From assembly GCA_023362775.1 (NCBI GenBank), contig JALMGJ010000013.1, positions 27,134,274-27,198,273 on the forward strand: DNA of 64,000 nt. The letters run 5' to 3'. The number at the start of each line of letters is the position of its first letter. Positions within the stretch are counted from its first letter, which is position 1. The notes beneath the pieces were generated by a model that saw nothing but the letters and a program-made list of their open reading frames with translations, had not been told where the DNA came from and searched no databases. Below, one piece after another: positions 42,648-55,016 of the stretch. Position numbers and translations under genes: made by a program. This stretch comes from Charina bottae (lineage: Eukaryota; Chordata; Lepidosauria; Squamata; Charinaidae).

Positions 42648-42776
42648 TTGCTGTGTATTGTCGAAGGCTTCTGTGCTCCTGCCCTCTGAAGATGCTGGCC
42701 ACAGATGCTGGCGAAACGTTAGGAACCACAACTTCCAGAACACGGCCACACAGCCCGGAAGACCCACAACAGCCAG
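42648..42776. repeat. Dispersed repeat ('gaaacgttaggaaccacaac' type)
   Basis: The run 'tgtgtattgtcgaaggcttc', 'gatgctggcgaaacgttagg' and 'cacagcccggaagacccaca' is a sequence I recognise as widely dispersed in reptile genomes. I cannot assign its class. Confidence 0.5.
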
Positions 42777-44779
42777 AGTTTGCTGCCTCATGTTACCATG
42801 CAGGGCTGTGGAGTTGGGGAGCAACACATCTGGGCCAGGGGACCCCCTCTGGGGAGCTCCCTAGACTGCCTCTTGGAAATGAACAGGAGACTAACAAAAC
42901 CCCATCAGATCGGCCCGGGCCCATTCATACATTTCTACCTGAGCGAAGCTGGCCCCAAATCCTTTGCTGCCCAAAATACGATCTCCCCAGATCCAGACGA
43001 CTACTGTAGAAGTCCTGCCGAGATATTTTGGCATGCGAGGAAGCGTGTCCTGCGAGGACCTTTTCTGCTGCAGCAGTAAAAATAGGTCCGTAGTGGCACC
43101 TCGTGGCCTCAACGAAGCATCTGCTGCGGCGAACCTGGGCCAGCGCAAGGCCAGTTGCCATAGTCTAAATACAGCACGATAAAATTGGTTGTCCTTGAAC
43201 TGTATTTCAAACAGCAGAATACAAATAATTAAATCTTTAACAGGCATATTTGTCTGCAGCCCGGCTCAGCCTGTAACGATTGCTTCCTTGAGCCGCTTCC
43301 AGCTTCCCTCAGACGGGCACAGCAGAATTTGACGGGAAGATCCAAGTCATCGTCTTCTCTCGTTTTTATTTTTAAATTAATTGATTTGGTTTTTGATTTG
43401 TTTTTGTTTTTATAATTTTATCTACTGTTGGTTATTATTTTTTTCTGTTATTACTGATTTCTTAATTTTTTACCGTGCACGTTTTAATTGCGTGGTGGCT
43501 TAAGATAAGATTAGAGAAGGATATAACATGCTAGTAACTTTCCTGATTTTTGCATACGGTCAGATTTGAGGGCAGGAAAAATACCCATTGGGGTCCGCAG
43601 TCCTTCAGACAAACCAAGATGTCTCTTTTCTGTGAAGTGTTTTTCTTCCGGCTGGGAGGAAATGCCGCAGTTTCCACTGATCACAGAATTATATGGAATA
43701 AAGTTGGCTGGGGTGTCGCAGCAGTGTCCCCTGACAGTTTTAAATAGGGAGTAATAAATGGCCAGTGACGACAAGCCTCTAAAAATATATGAAAAGGCTT
43801 CCATCACTGTTTTCCTAGATTTGATGTGGTAAAAATGGCCAGGGTGTTTTTGCCCCCTTTCACAGCCCACCCCACCCCTTTTTCTAAACCAATGAAGAGG
43901 TTCAGCATTGAAATCTAGCTGAGCTCCTCTGGCGACTTGGCTGTTCTGGGAAGCCTCTGTTCCGTCCTCAGGCTGTCCTGATCAGGCCGGAGTCCGCAGC
44001 TGTTTTGCTGGCCAGCTGCGGCGCTGCTGCCGGTCCTGAGTTTCACTTCAGATGCGCTTAGAGTTGTCAGAGCTCGGAAAGGCACTGAGAGCTGTTTAAA
44101 TATTTAGCCCGTGCGGTCTGTCCAAATGGAGTCTGAGTTTGGCGTCTCTGCTTTAGAAGCAGTCTCCGAGGGACTTCGGATAAATGATGCTCTCCGTTTG
44201 TTGCTCTAAAAGATATTTTTAAAAATAAAGTAAGATTGCTATCTTCTCAGGTGACAGATTCACCCCTGTGATGTTCAGGCACTTTTTAAAAGCTGCAGTG
44301 TAGGAAGAACAGGAAAATGCTGTTGCTGAGTAAGGAGCTGGCTTTCTCAGCAAGCAGAGTGCAGTAACGTTTATTGTGGCTTAAACAGATCTCTTTAATG
44401 TACCCTGTCACACAAAAATTGAGAAGTTTGGTTAACTTGATTACCATCAGCATTTTGTGCTGCTGTTGTAAGATATTACAAAGTGCCAATTAAAAAGCAT
44501 AGATATGGTAAATAATTCACTTTTCATGCTATCAGTGCAGATAATAAAATACTAAGGAACCTAAATATTAAAACTAATTAACAGGGTTATAAAACTACCT
44601 TGTAAATAAAAATTAAAATGCTTATTTATTCACAAAGTATGCTGGGTTAGGCTGGTTTGTTCCTTGGAGAGGAACCGGTCATGGCTGCCACCTTCTCAGG
44701 TGCCGCTTTAATCGTCTCAGGTTGGGAATGTCCGTTGCTCCTCGGAAGAGTATAAATCTCACTCCATTTCTCCACTTAA

Positions 44780-45951
<1,172 letters not shown>

Positions 45952-46312
45952 GGTGAGCCACAACAGCCGAGCCAACCTGATGACCAGCGAGAACCTCTCC
46001 ATCTGCTTCTGGCCCACGTTGATGAGGCCCGACTTCAGCACCATGGATGCCCTCACCGCCACGCGCATTTATCAGACAATCATCGAGCTCTTCATCCAGC
46101 AGTGCTCTTTCTTCTTCTACAGCCGGCCCATCGTCGAGCCCCTGGGTGCCACCCCCAATTCTCCCCTGGCCATCCCCGTCAGCACCCCTTTCCTGTCCTC
46201 CACGCCGGTGATAACCCAGCCGTCTCCGCCACAGACGCCTCCGCCCTCGCCCCAGTCTCCTCTCCAGCCCCTTCTCCCACCTCAGCTCCAGGCCGAGCAG
46301 CACACACTGTGA
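45952..46312 (+). CDS. ARHGAP35: ARHGAP35 last coding exon (end of RhoGAP domain and C-terminal tail)
   Basis: The exon starts with the third base of lysine 1385, then [40 protein letters not shown] and [13 protein letters not shown] complete the GAP domain. The [14 protein letters not shown] motif is the conserved Rho-contacting 'N.Ma..NLa..f.P' segment. The tail is proline-, serine- and threonine-rich ([20 protein letters not shown]) and ends LQAEQHTL at a TGA (46310-46312). In mammals this tail is phosphorylated by ERK and GSK3-beta to control GAP activity. Here the S/T-P positions are kept, with some serine/threonine exchanges. Confidence 0.96.
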
Positions 46313-48740
46313 ACCGGGGCCCGGTCAGGAAGAAAGGCCTGCTTCCGTTCCGACGCGTGGAGCGAGACTGGAAAGCTGCTCCACCCTGGCATCTCCTGGC
46401 CCTCCCTCTCCTCCCGTCGTTGGGCTACAGACTTTAGTTGGGCTAAGCAATGGCAGGCTGGCGCGCTGGACCCTTGGGAAGCCTTGTTCTGCCTCGGAGC
46501 CTGGCATGGGAGGGCACGCCGGGTCTAGGAGGAGGAGGATGTTCTCAGCGGGGAGAGATTTGGGCCTCTCTTTCCAGGCAGAACCAATTCCATCAGGATC
46601 TACTCTGACCCAAGCAAGGCTGCAGTGCGCAAGCGAACACTGCCAGGTTCGGCTGGGCAGGTTTAGCCCGGTGGCTTTGGACCAGTCTCTTCTCGGCCCC
46701 AATCAGTGCGTGAACAGAGGGGAGCCCTCCGCCAAGCACGTCCCAGGAATGGTTATAAGGGAGGCCTATCCTGCAGTGCTGGACATCTCACCCAGGTTGG
46801 GGACCATACCTTTAATTTAGACCCATTTGTACCATCCCCGGTAGTAGCTCAGAAGATCTGGATCAACTCAACTGAGATGAAGGCTGGAATGTAACTCCCC
46901 CTTGACCTTAATGTCGGGGCCGGTCCCAGAAGTGGGAGGAAGAGTCCTGAGAATTGGGGGCTGGCAGTTTCCTTGGCAGGGCGGGTGACAGCAGTCAGTC
47001 CTGCTGGCCGTGCTGTCTTCACGCGACCAATCCCGGCGTCTCTCGCCACCCTCTTTCCCCGCCCTCGAAGGGTATTGGTGTTAGCACTTAACAGAGGAGA
47101 GAGAGACGAGAGAAGGAAGCGCATGTCCATTTGCAGAGAATGTTGATGTTCTGCTGTCCGGCCTGGGGTGTGACTCCTTTGGAACACTACGTTGACAGAA
47201 ACACTGTTGTTAATTTTGGTGTGTGTGCGTGTGCCTGGTTGGAAGCAGGTGGTTAGAAGAGGTGGGGAGGAAAGCATTGTTAGTGAATAGAGAGAAGCCA
47301 AGCCTGTAAAGCTCCCTTTCTTTCTCCTCGAAATCGGAAAAGGCAAGCTAAGAGTGGGATGTTTGGAAAGCCTCCTGCTGCTGTTTTACTCGGGTCTCTC
47401 GGAGTAGCTGAATAAACTTGCACGGGAGACGCAGACCCCGGAAAGATCTGTTAGAGAGAGAGGCTTAAAGGGGAGAAACGAAGGGCTTGTTCCTGACCAC
47501 TTTGGTGCAAATGCTGTAGATGCCGCGGGGCTGAGGGGGAGCTCTGAGCCAGCCGCCTTTGGGGCGTTCAGTGCTCGCTGCCCGGTCAGGAAGGGGGCAG
47601 CAGGTGAGGGGGGGACCGCCCTGCCAGCGGAAAGAGAATCTGATCGGGAATTCTTAACACCTCTGAACAGAGCGTCCACGGTGAGCTTGGTTGTCCTGCC
47701 CGCAACCCTGAACCCTTGCCGGTGTGCCACCATGCAGCGCCACCACCTCCCTTGGCACCTTCCCACCCGGTCGCTGTCAGCGTGGGCAGGCATGCGGCGG
47801 CAGAGGCTGATGCCCCGGGGGAATTCCTTGCCGCCTCGCTCCTCCCTCTCGCCCTGGAGGCCCCTGATGGTTCCTGCCAGCCCTTCACCCTGCAGCCGTT
47901 GCCCTCTTTCGTGCTGGGTCGGCGCACAGCTTGGCGTTGCTGCTCGGCTCCCGTGAGGTTCCTGTTTGGGGAAACGCAAGAAATGAACCACTAGGGGTAG
48001 CCAGTCGGGGTTTCTGCACCATGTATGTGAATGGGGATTGTGCATCAGCAGTGCCTGGTAAACTGCCCTGTTTGTGTGTGTGTGCGTGTGTGAGGGAGAG
48101 GGAGAGTGGGTATATTTGTTCTCATTAACAGGGCAGTTTTAACTGGAGTTTCCACGGTACCACTGGGAGGACATGGGAGCGATCCCTACGCCATCCTCAC
48201 TATCTTTTCGCACTTTAAAATGAAACCTGTGGTTTATTGCTGTTTTTAGCCTTTCAAGGATATTTGTGTTACATTCATTTGGTGGGAGTGAAATTCCGGT
48301 CCTTCTCTCCCTCCCCCCTCCCCCAAATTACTCTTCCGCTTTCATTCTGCTTCCTGGTATCCAGAGCCCCCTCATCGGCAAACTCTCTCTCTCTCTTATA
48401 AATAAGCTGAATTATGTACTCCTTATTTTAGAACCACATTTAAAAGTTGTATCTGTGTCAGAATCGTGTGCTTGAAAGCCTCTCTCGCAAGCATTCCTCC
48501 CTTGTTTTATATTCTCATGCATTAACTATGAAGCTTTTCTGTAAATAATGGAAATGGTTTGTTTTAGACTCTTACGAGGAAAGTGGAAGTGGCCGGCCTC
48601 CCGTCAGTTATGCATGCGCCATGCGACACAGACAGACAACCTTGCAGGGAGGAGGCTGAGGAGGCTGGGAGAGTTCCGTTCTGACTGTCTCCGGGGTGAA
48701 AAAAGGAGGCTCCGTGTCCCACCTGAGCGGCAGTTGACCC

Positions 48741-48761
48741 GGGGGGGGGGGGGGGGGGGGG
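48741..48761 (+). repeat. Homopolymer G run
   Basis: Twenty-one consecutive G residues in the 3' UTR. The run could form quadruplex structure in the mRNA and is prone to assembly-length error. Confidence 0.95.
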
Positions 48762-51097
48762 CCGTTTCCTGCCGGGAATGGGGCTTCTGCTGCGCATGCA
48801 GCGTGTGCTTCTGTGCCTTCCTTATGGGTGTGCTGAAGGTCTCCCTCGGGCGATACTCTTGCTAGCAGCTCCTGGCGTGAGGGGAGGCGGCCTGACCTTG
48901 AGGCCTCCCTTAATCCCACGTTCGGCCTTGGGCGTGGCCATTTGGACCCACCCGTGTTGCTCCGAGGCCCCCTCCTGAGGCGGGCACTTGAGGTGGGCAG
49001 GGGAGAGGAAAGGCTGGAGGCTGCCCCACAGTGGTCAGTCGGTGGCCTCCGTTGCTGCGCTTAAGATGGGGGGAGTCACCTCTGTGCCTGCCCGCTTCCA
49101 CGGGTTCCCCAAGCTGAGGACGGGCCGCCTCCTGCGCAGAACGGAGAAGAGGAATCGCAGCGATCCTAGGGCGGCCTCGGCCAGCTTGGTGGCCCCCAGA
49201 TGAGTTGGGGGCCCTCCCATCGCCCTGGGGCAGGAGGTGGGCTGTGATCCGGCTCGAGGGTTCGCTCTTCCTAACCGCGCCTGGGGTTTCTGAGAAGGAA
49301 GGTTAGGAGAGGAGGAGGAGGAGGCCCCCCCCCCCGTGGCCCCAGCAGGGCAGTTTTCCAGGGGTCCTCGGCAAGATCAGAGCATCACCGCAGGTCAACT
49401 GTTTGCTTCCCTCACCTGTCGCCATCCCCTTTTCTGAAACCAGTGGCATTTGGTAGGCCCTTAAACTGCCCCCCCCCAAAAAAAACTACATTTTCCATTT
49501 CCAGGGGCTCTTTATTGATGGCAGCAGATCTCCTGCCGTCTCCCGAGCAGCACCATCCCTTTGCGAACACCGGAGGCGATGCCACTTCCTAGTCCTGGGG
49601 TCTCCCCCGGTCCAGGTGACGGGTCGCCAGCAAAGAGGGCCCATCGCTGCTGCTGCTGCGTCTTTGCCCTCCGCCCGGCTTCAGCCAGCCTTTCTTGGTC
49701 CCTGTTCTGCTGGAGGCTGTAAAGGGCTGACCCTTCTGTTGCCCTCCCATCACTGCCCGTCCTTTCCAGGAGCGGCAGTTTTTGCCCTCCATGGTGCAAG
49801 TTGGGTGACTTCCCGTGCCCTTTTACGGAAGCCCTCCAGGACGTGCCTCGTCCCACCATGTTGCCCTCTCCCTTTGAGCGCGCGGCCGGGCTCTTCTGCA
49901 GCGAGAGACACACGCAGGTTTGTGATTCTCACCTTCCCGTTAAGGACGATCTGCTCCCACGGTGGAAAGCCGGGGGCGTTTGAAGGCGCTCCAGCTCTGG
50001 TTCGCAGGGGCCTCCTGTTTTGTCACCACAGCGCAGGATATTGGGCTGACTGGTGTGTGATTTTTCAAAAGTTCTCTGAAATGAAAGTTCTGAATTGCTT
50101 GTCTGAATCGTTTGTCCTTTGGTGACTCAGCAGCAGTGGCGTTCAAAGCCTGGCTTAGGTCTTGTTTTATTTTCATAGAAATTAGGCTGCATCTGGCTTC
50201 GATTCCTCCTAAGGCATTTCCCCTCTAGCCCGCTGGAGGCCGACTGGTGACTTCCCCTAACTCAGAAGGTCAGTTCGTCTAAAGATCACCCGGTCAGTAT
50301 TCTTAGAGGTCCCATTGTGGGGGTGCGTTCCCCATCGCTGCCCCTCTTGATAGGTCCTAGTTTAACTGTTAGGTTAAATCTCCTTCTCCCCTTTTGGTAA
50401 AATGGAAATACAATAGAAATATTGTATTCTAAATGTAGTTTAAGGCAGGGCATAAGTTATTGTTTAAAATAATCTTAATTTTTTTTCCTGTGTATATTAA
50501 AAAGAAAAAAGCCACATCTGTTTCTCAAATTGTATGGGAATAAAACTTACCCCCGAAAAGTTGGATTTAGTTCTGCACTCAGCTTTTTTTTTTTTCCTGG
50601 TACTTGTATTTTCACATGTAAAATTATCTCTATATATGTTGAATTAACATTTTTAATTGAAGAAGACAATTATTAATGGTCATAAAATGTGTTAGTAGTT
50701 CCAGCTAAACATGCGCCCCAAAACACTCTTCAGAAAAACAACAAAAATTACCGAAAGACCTGTATGTAAAAAAAAAAAAAAAAAAAAGTATAATGGTTAT
50801 TCTCTGTATTTTTAGGAGCCTAACAACATCCTTTAGTTATTGGTGATAGAATATATTTCCTTTTTACGCTTCTATTAAGGACATTTTTAACTCTTTGTGG
50901 TTCTTTCTCCTCCCTTCCCTCCCGGCCCATCCAATTAGTGCATGAAAATGTTGAAATCTCTGGGCAAACAAAGAAAAGCCCCTTTTTTGCTGAATTTAAA
51001 AAGAAAAAAAATCATGTTATTTGCTACAGAGTATTGTATGTGTCTCAATGGGAATGGTGTAAAAACTTAAAGGCCTTATGTGATATGTATCATAGTT

Positions 51098-51103
51098 AAT
51101 AAA
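51098..51103 (+). terminator. ARHGAP35: Likely distal polyadenylation signal of ARHGAP35
   Basis: A canonical AATAAA hexamer in an AT-rich context, with 'tcttgttaaaaaaaatggtt' beginning seven bases downstream. It is the last such signal before clearly intergenic, repeat-bearing sequence. Confidence 0.7.
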
Positions 51104-51378
51104 TCAATCTTGTTAAAAAAAATGGTTTTCTGCTTATCCTGCATATCCTGTGTGCTGCTTTCTCTTCTCTAGAGAATGTGGCCTTCTCCAACTTTGTGCC
51201 CCGGTTGTGTGGACTTGCAGCCCTCCAACATCCCCAGTGGGCAGGGCAACACATCTGGATGGCTGCTGGGGTTGCCAGGCACTCCAGGAGAGGAAACTGG
51301 TATAAGCAGGGGGGAGGAACTCACCAGACAAGGATTTGAAATGTGCACGTTGTCTGATGGCGCAAGCATGGCCTAAGC

Positions 51379-51498
51379 CAGTGTTTCTGAACCTTGGGAA
51401 CTTTAAGATGTGTGGACTTCAACTCCCAGAATTCCCCAGCCAGCATGCTGGGAGTTGAAGTCCACACATCTTAAAGTTCCCAAGGTTCAGAAACACTG
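51379..51498. mobile_element. Palindromic hAT-type MITE
   Basis: The ends are CAGTGTTTCTGAACCTTGGG and its complement, with arms complementary almost to the centre. The flanks are gcctaagc (51371-51378) and acctaagc (51499-51506), an 8-bp target duplication with one mismatch. It lies about 260 bp past the ARHGAP35 poly(A) signal. Confidence 0.87.
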
Positions 51499-52199
51499 AC
51501 CTAAGCTGTGTGGCTCTTTGTACAGACGTCAACACAGGATGACAGCTTTCAAGCTGGATCGATGAAATGCACCGAACAAGAAACGGGGGGGCAAGTTTAG
51601 AATTTATCCCACCCGCCCCCGTCTGCTTGTCAAGAAGGCCCACCTGGAGATGGTGCTTCGGATGCGGGGAAGCCAAGCTTCCTGTTGTGACCCCGGAGGC
51701 CAAAAGGGTGGCTGTCAAAAAGAGAAAAAGCATCTCTCCTACCCTCGGCCCCCTAAGTTTGGGGTCAGGCAGGCGACTTGCACATTCAGACTTGGATGCA
51801 GATGTTCCTGGCAACCTGGATCTTGTCCTAAGATTGGGAGAAGCCCTCGGATCGCCTACTCTGTCTTGGGGCAGGAATTCAGACAAAAGCAGCCCCCCCC
51901 CCTTATCCTCTGCTTGGAGGCCCGCCCCCTCCCACCACCTCTCCATCATTCCTACGAAATCCTATTTGCATTATGGGGAGGCTCAGAGATGATAGGTTTG
52001 AAAAAAGAAAAATGTGTAAGCCTTCTGTAATGTGACTGCTGCCCTCTAGTGCTGAGCCGATACATTTTTAGTTTAAAGCCTCTGCGCCACCTTTTGCTCT
52101 CCTGGTGGGACTTTATTTTATTTTTATTGAAGAATTTATACGGCTGCCCAACTTGGACACTGCGGCTCTGGTCAGTGCACAACACATGAAAACAAAATT

Positions 52200-52622
52200 T
52201 TATTGTTTATTCGTTCAGTCGCTTCCGACTCTTTGTGACTTCATGGCCCAGCCCGTGCCAGAGCTTCCTGTTGGCCGTCGCCACCCCCCATCTCCCCCAC
52301 GGTCGAGTCCGTCACCTCCAGGATATCATCCATCCATCTTGCCCTTGGTCGGCCCCTCTTCCTTTGGCCTTCCACTTTCCCTAGCATCAGCTTCTTCTCC
52401 AGGGTATCCTGTCTTCTCATTATGTGGCCAAAGTACTTCAGTTTTGCCTTTAATATCATTCCCTCAAGTGAGCAGTCTGGCTTGATTTCCTGGAGTATGG
52501 ACTGGTTTGATCCTCTTGCAGTCCAAGGCACTCTCAGAATTTTCCTCCAACACCACAGTTCAAAAGCATCTATCTTCCTTCGCTCAGCCTTCCTTATGGT
52601 CCAGCTCTCGCAGCCATAGAAA
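52200..52622 (-). mobile_element. RTE-type LINE, 3' end
   Basis: The minus strand encodes YGCESWTIRKAERRKIDAF, LWCWRKILRVPWTARGSNQ and KLKYFGHIMRRQDTLEKK, homologous to the C-terminal region of the BovB copy at 18506-19380. It is a clearly different subfamily (GKVEGQRKRGRPRARWMDD). The 3' end carries 'gaacgaataaacaataaaa'. The copy is truncated and non-functional. Confidence 0.88.
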
Positions 52623-52639
52623 TCAAACAAAAAAAACAA

Positions 52640-52800
52640 AAGAAAACAAAATCCAGCCCCCCAAATAGACAGCTAAAATCCAAAGCAAAATCGCTCTCCA
52701 TCTGGGAGATTCCAATCTGGCTCAAAGCCATGGTTTTACTGCTTTTCTGAAGGCTAACAGGGTCAGGGCCAGACCTATCTCAGGGGCGGGGCAGGCGTGA
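52640..52800 (-). repeat. LINE 3'-UTR-like fragment
   Basis: The phrases 'ccatggttttactgcttttc', 'tgaaggctaacagggtcagg' and 'ctcaggggcggggcaggcgt' resemble the segments at 34014 and 40735. The class is tentative. Confidence 0.35.
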
Positions 52801-53195
52801 CTTTAAAGGCGTTTAAGCCACCCCCCAGCAGCAGTTTTAAACTTAGGTTGCTGCACCTGGCTCCAAATGTTAGAACTAACTCTGGCTGGCATTGTTTATG
52901 TGAGTTTTCGCATTTCTCAAAAATCTTAGGCTTTGTGGATGCCGGTAAGGCCTTGGCAGTTCCAAACAAGGATGTATGTTTACATGTGAACATGGAGGCA
53001 AACAAACTGAATTATGAAGCTGCAGTTTGAGGGAGATGAGAGGAAACCAGTGGGAGTAATCTCTTGTCAAGACCCCCCTGTTGAAGGAGGAACACTGGAA
53101 ATGGGCTGTATTTGCAACACGGCCTTAGACTCCCTGCCAGCGCGCTGCATTAATTAGAAGGAGGCATGTGCAGGGGAGGGATCACGCAGGTGAAA

Positions 53196-53260
53196 AAGGG
53201 GTAAGGCTTCCATTGCATGGATGTAGTCACCATCTTGACTTTTTTGACCCCCTTGAAAGG
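53196..53260. repeat. Copy of the 'ccatcttgacttttttgacc' repeat
   Basis: This stretch shares 'caccatcttgacttttttga' and a preceding 'ggcttccattgc' with 60196-60265 ('ggctttcattgc'). The shared core also forms one arm of the hairpin repeat at 61632-61695. The boundaries are unclear. Confidence 0.5.
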
Positions 53261-53654
53261 AAGCCGAGGTGACAAATCATTGCTGCCATCAAAATTCGAC
53301 ATGGCCTGGGAGCGGACAATGCTTTTCGCCCCTGCCTACCTCTCGCAGGTCTATTAGGAGGGTGAAATGGGAAAGGGGTTAGAATGCAGGGGTCCTTCTG
53401 ACCTGCTCGGAAGCCGAGCAAACGACAGATTCAGTAAAATAACTTAAAAGTAGCCGCTGACTTTCTGCTGTTCCAAAAATAGCCCTGCTCAAAACGTTCT
53501 GGTTTCACCGCAAAAATCCCTCTTGGTTGCTGATGTTACTGATCGCTTTAACCCTGGGTAAACCATTTGCCAACCCTGGTTCTTTGCTGGCTGCCCCTCC
53601 CCTCATCCCAGGCCCCTGTAATCCCCCACTCTTGCGCAAGTCTGTCCTGCCTCA

Positions 53655-53750
53655 CACAGCGATTTGAGTGAGCGGCTTTTTAGGTAATTAAATCTTTTGC
53701 TTTGTAGGATTGCACCAAGCAATTAAGGAGCCTATATCCATCTCTCCTCC

Positions 53751-53790
<40 letters not shown>

Positions 53791-53990
53791 CAATGGAGCT
53801 GGCCATGATACCTTTGCTTGAATGCACCAGAAAAGGATGTGGTTACACATTAAGCAGCTGCAACCCCATTATTAATACGGCTCTGCCGACAAAATAATTG
53901 TGAGCTAAGTGGTTTGTTTAAGGGCAGGTACCTAATTGCTTAATTGATTACACATTAGGCACATTTATCTAACTCAACAGAGGTGCTCCT
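53655..53990. promoter_or_regulatory. Candidate conserved non-coding element (homeodomain-motif rich)
   Basis: This non-repetitive block is dense in homeodomain-like cores: 'aggtaattaaatc', 'aagcaattaagg', 'attattaatacgg' and 'ctaattgcttaattgattac'. It also has a CAGCTG E-box near 53855 and a forkhead-like 'gtttgtttaa'. Such composition is typical of vertebrate developmental enhancers. A 36-base C run (53752-53787) interrupts it. Conservation is inferred from motif content alone. Confidence 0.45.
53752..53787. repeat. Homopolymer C run (36 bases)
   Basis: Thirty-six consecutive C residues, the longest homopolymer in the window, inside an otherwise complex and enhancer-like stretch. Its true length is uncertain in any assembly. 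Confidence 0.95.
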
Positions 53991-54302
53991 TCATAATATT
54001 GAAGGGAAGGGCAAGGTAAAACTTTCCGTTTAATAAATAGACAACCCCACCGCTTCTGTTTGTAGCCAGCCCTTTGACTAGGCTGGCTAAGAACTTGGGG
54101 CATGGGGGTCTGTCCATGCCAGAGGCCATCCGTAGGTCGAAGGCTGATAGCTCTCCGCGCCCCGCCGAGTTTGGGGTTTCTCCTTGAGGGATGGCCATCT
54201 TTGCTTTTGAAGGCACTCTCACAGTTAAGGCGCTGGAATCAAAATAGTCTCAGGACTGAATTAAGCGTGCTATTAATCTGGGGATTCACCCAGGGGTGTC
54301 TT

Positions 54303-54412
54303 CAGGGTATGATCAAACAGTCAGGATGGTGCCTGCAATGGTCACATAAAAAAGAGGTGGAGCTTCAATTGTACCCCGCAGCTGCCACCTTGAATTTGTT
54401 GGCCATACCCTG
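54303..54412. repeat. Fold-back repeat with CAGGGTATG ends
   Basis: It opens CAGGGTATGATCAAACAGTC and closes GTTGGCCATACCCTG, imperfect inverted ends of a roughly 110-bp element. A shorter hairpin of the same type lies at 61632-61695. The LTR at about 54411 abuts its right end. Confidence 0.6.
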
Positions 54413-54675
54413 ATGCCCTCCCAGGTAAACCAGACAGGAAACACGACGAGATGAGCTAATTCTACTTTATTGTAAGGCTACATTAGCAGAATCTTGCAAG
54501 TCTGAAAGTACAAATCTCCTGCCCCCCCTATTTACTGCCTGAGTAGTTAGAGCGGGCCCCTCCTAAGTTTCTTTCCCTGGCTGTTGCTCAGTTGTGGGCT
54601 CCTCCCCCTTTTATCTGTTCCCTAGGCAGCATCTCTTCCCTCCATCTTCCAAGGTCACCCTCACATTCCATCACA
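54411..54675 (-). mobile_element. Solo LTR of an endogenous retrovirus-like element
   Basis: This is a second copy of the LTR at 23065-23299. Both share 'ccaggtaaaccagacaggaa', 'actttattgtaaggctacat' and 'gcagcatctcttccctc'. It reads on the minus strand, with a TATA-like GATAAAAGG, AATAAA and terminal TG/CA. The left boundary is uncertain by a few bases because the TG can be placed at 54411 or 54414. It contains no coding sequence. Confidence 0.75.
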
Positions 54676-54705
54676 CCTGCAGACACCCCGAGATTCACCA
54701 ATTTT

Positions 54706-55016
54706 GTTGTTGTTTATTCGTTCAGTCGCTTCCGACTCTTCGTGACTTCATGGACCAGCCCATGCCAGAGCTTCCTGTTGGCCGTCGCCACCCCCAGCTC
54801 CCCCTCGGTCGAGTCCGTTACCTCCAGAATATCATCCATCCATATTGCCCTTGGTCGGCCCCTCTTCTTTTTGCCTTCCACTTTCCCTAGCATCAGCATC
54901 TTCTCCAGGGTATCCTGTCTTCTCATTATGTGGCCAAAGTACTTCAGTTTTGCCTTTAATATCATTCCCTCAAGTGAGCAGTCTGGCTCTATTTCCTGGA
55001 GTATGGACTGGTTTCA
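54706..55016 (-). mobile_element. RTE-type LINE, 3' end
   Basis: A close relative of the copy at 52200-52622, sharing 'ttattcgttcagtcgcttcc' and the minus-strand peptide MILKAKLKYFGHIMRRQDTL. It is truncated after about 310 bp and contains no catalytic region. Confidence 0.88.

Larger units (their letters stand above)
46313..51118 (+). other. ARHGAP35: ARHGAP35 3' UTR
   Basis: About 4.8 kb without a convincing ORF. The first 3.5 kb is GC-rich and includes a 21-base G run at 48741. The last kilobase is AT-rich. Candidate polyadenylation signals are AATAAA at 47411, 50539 and 51098. The last is followed by an A-rich stretch and a change to repeat-bearing DNA, so it is the likely main end. The exact cleavage site cannot be read from the genomic sequence. 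Confidence 0.75.
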
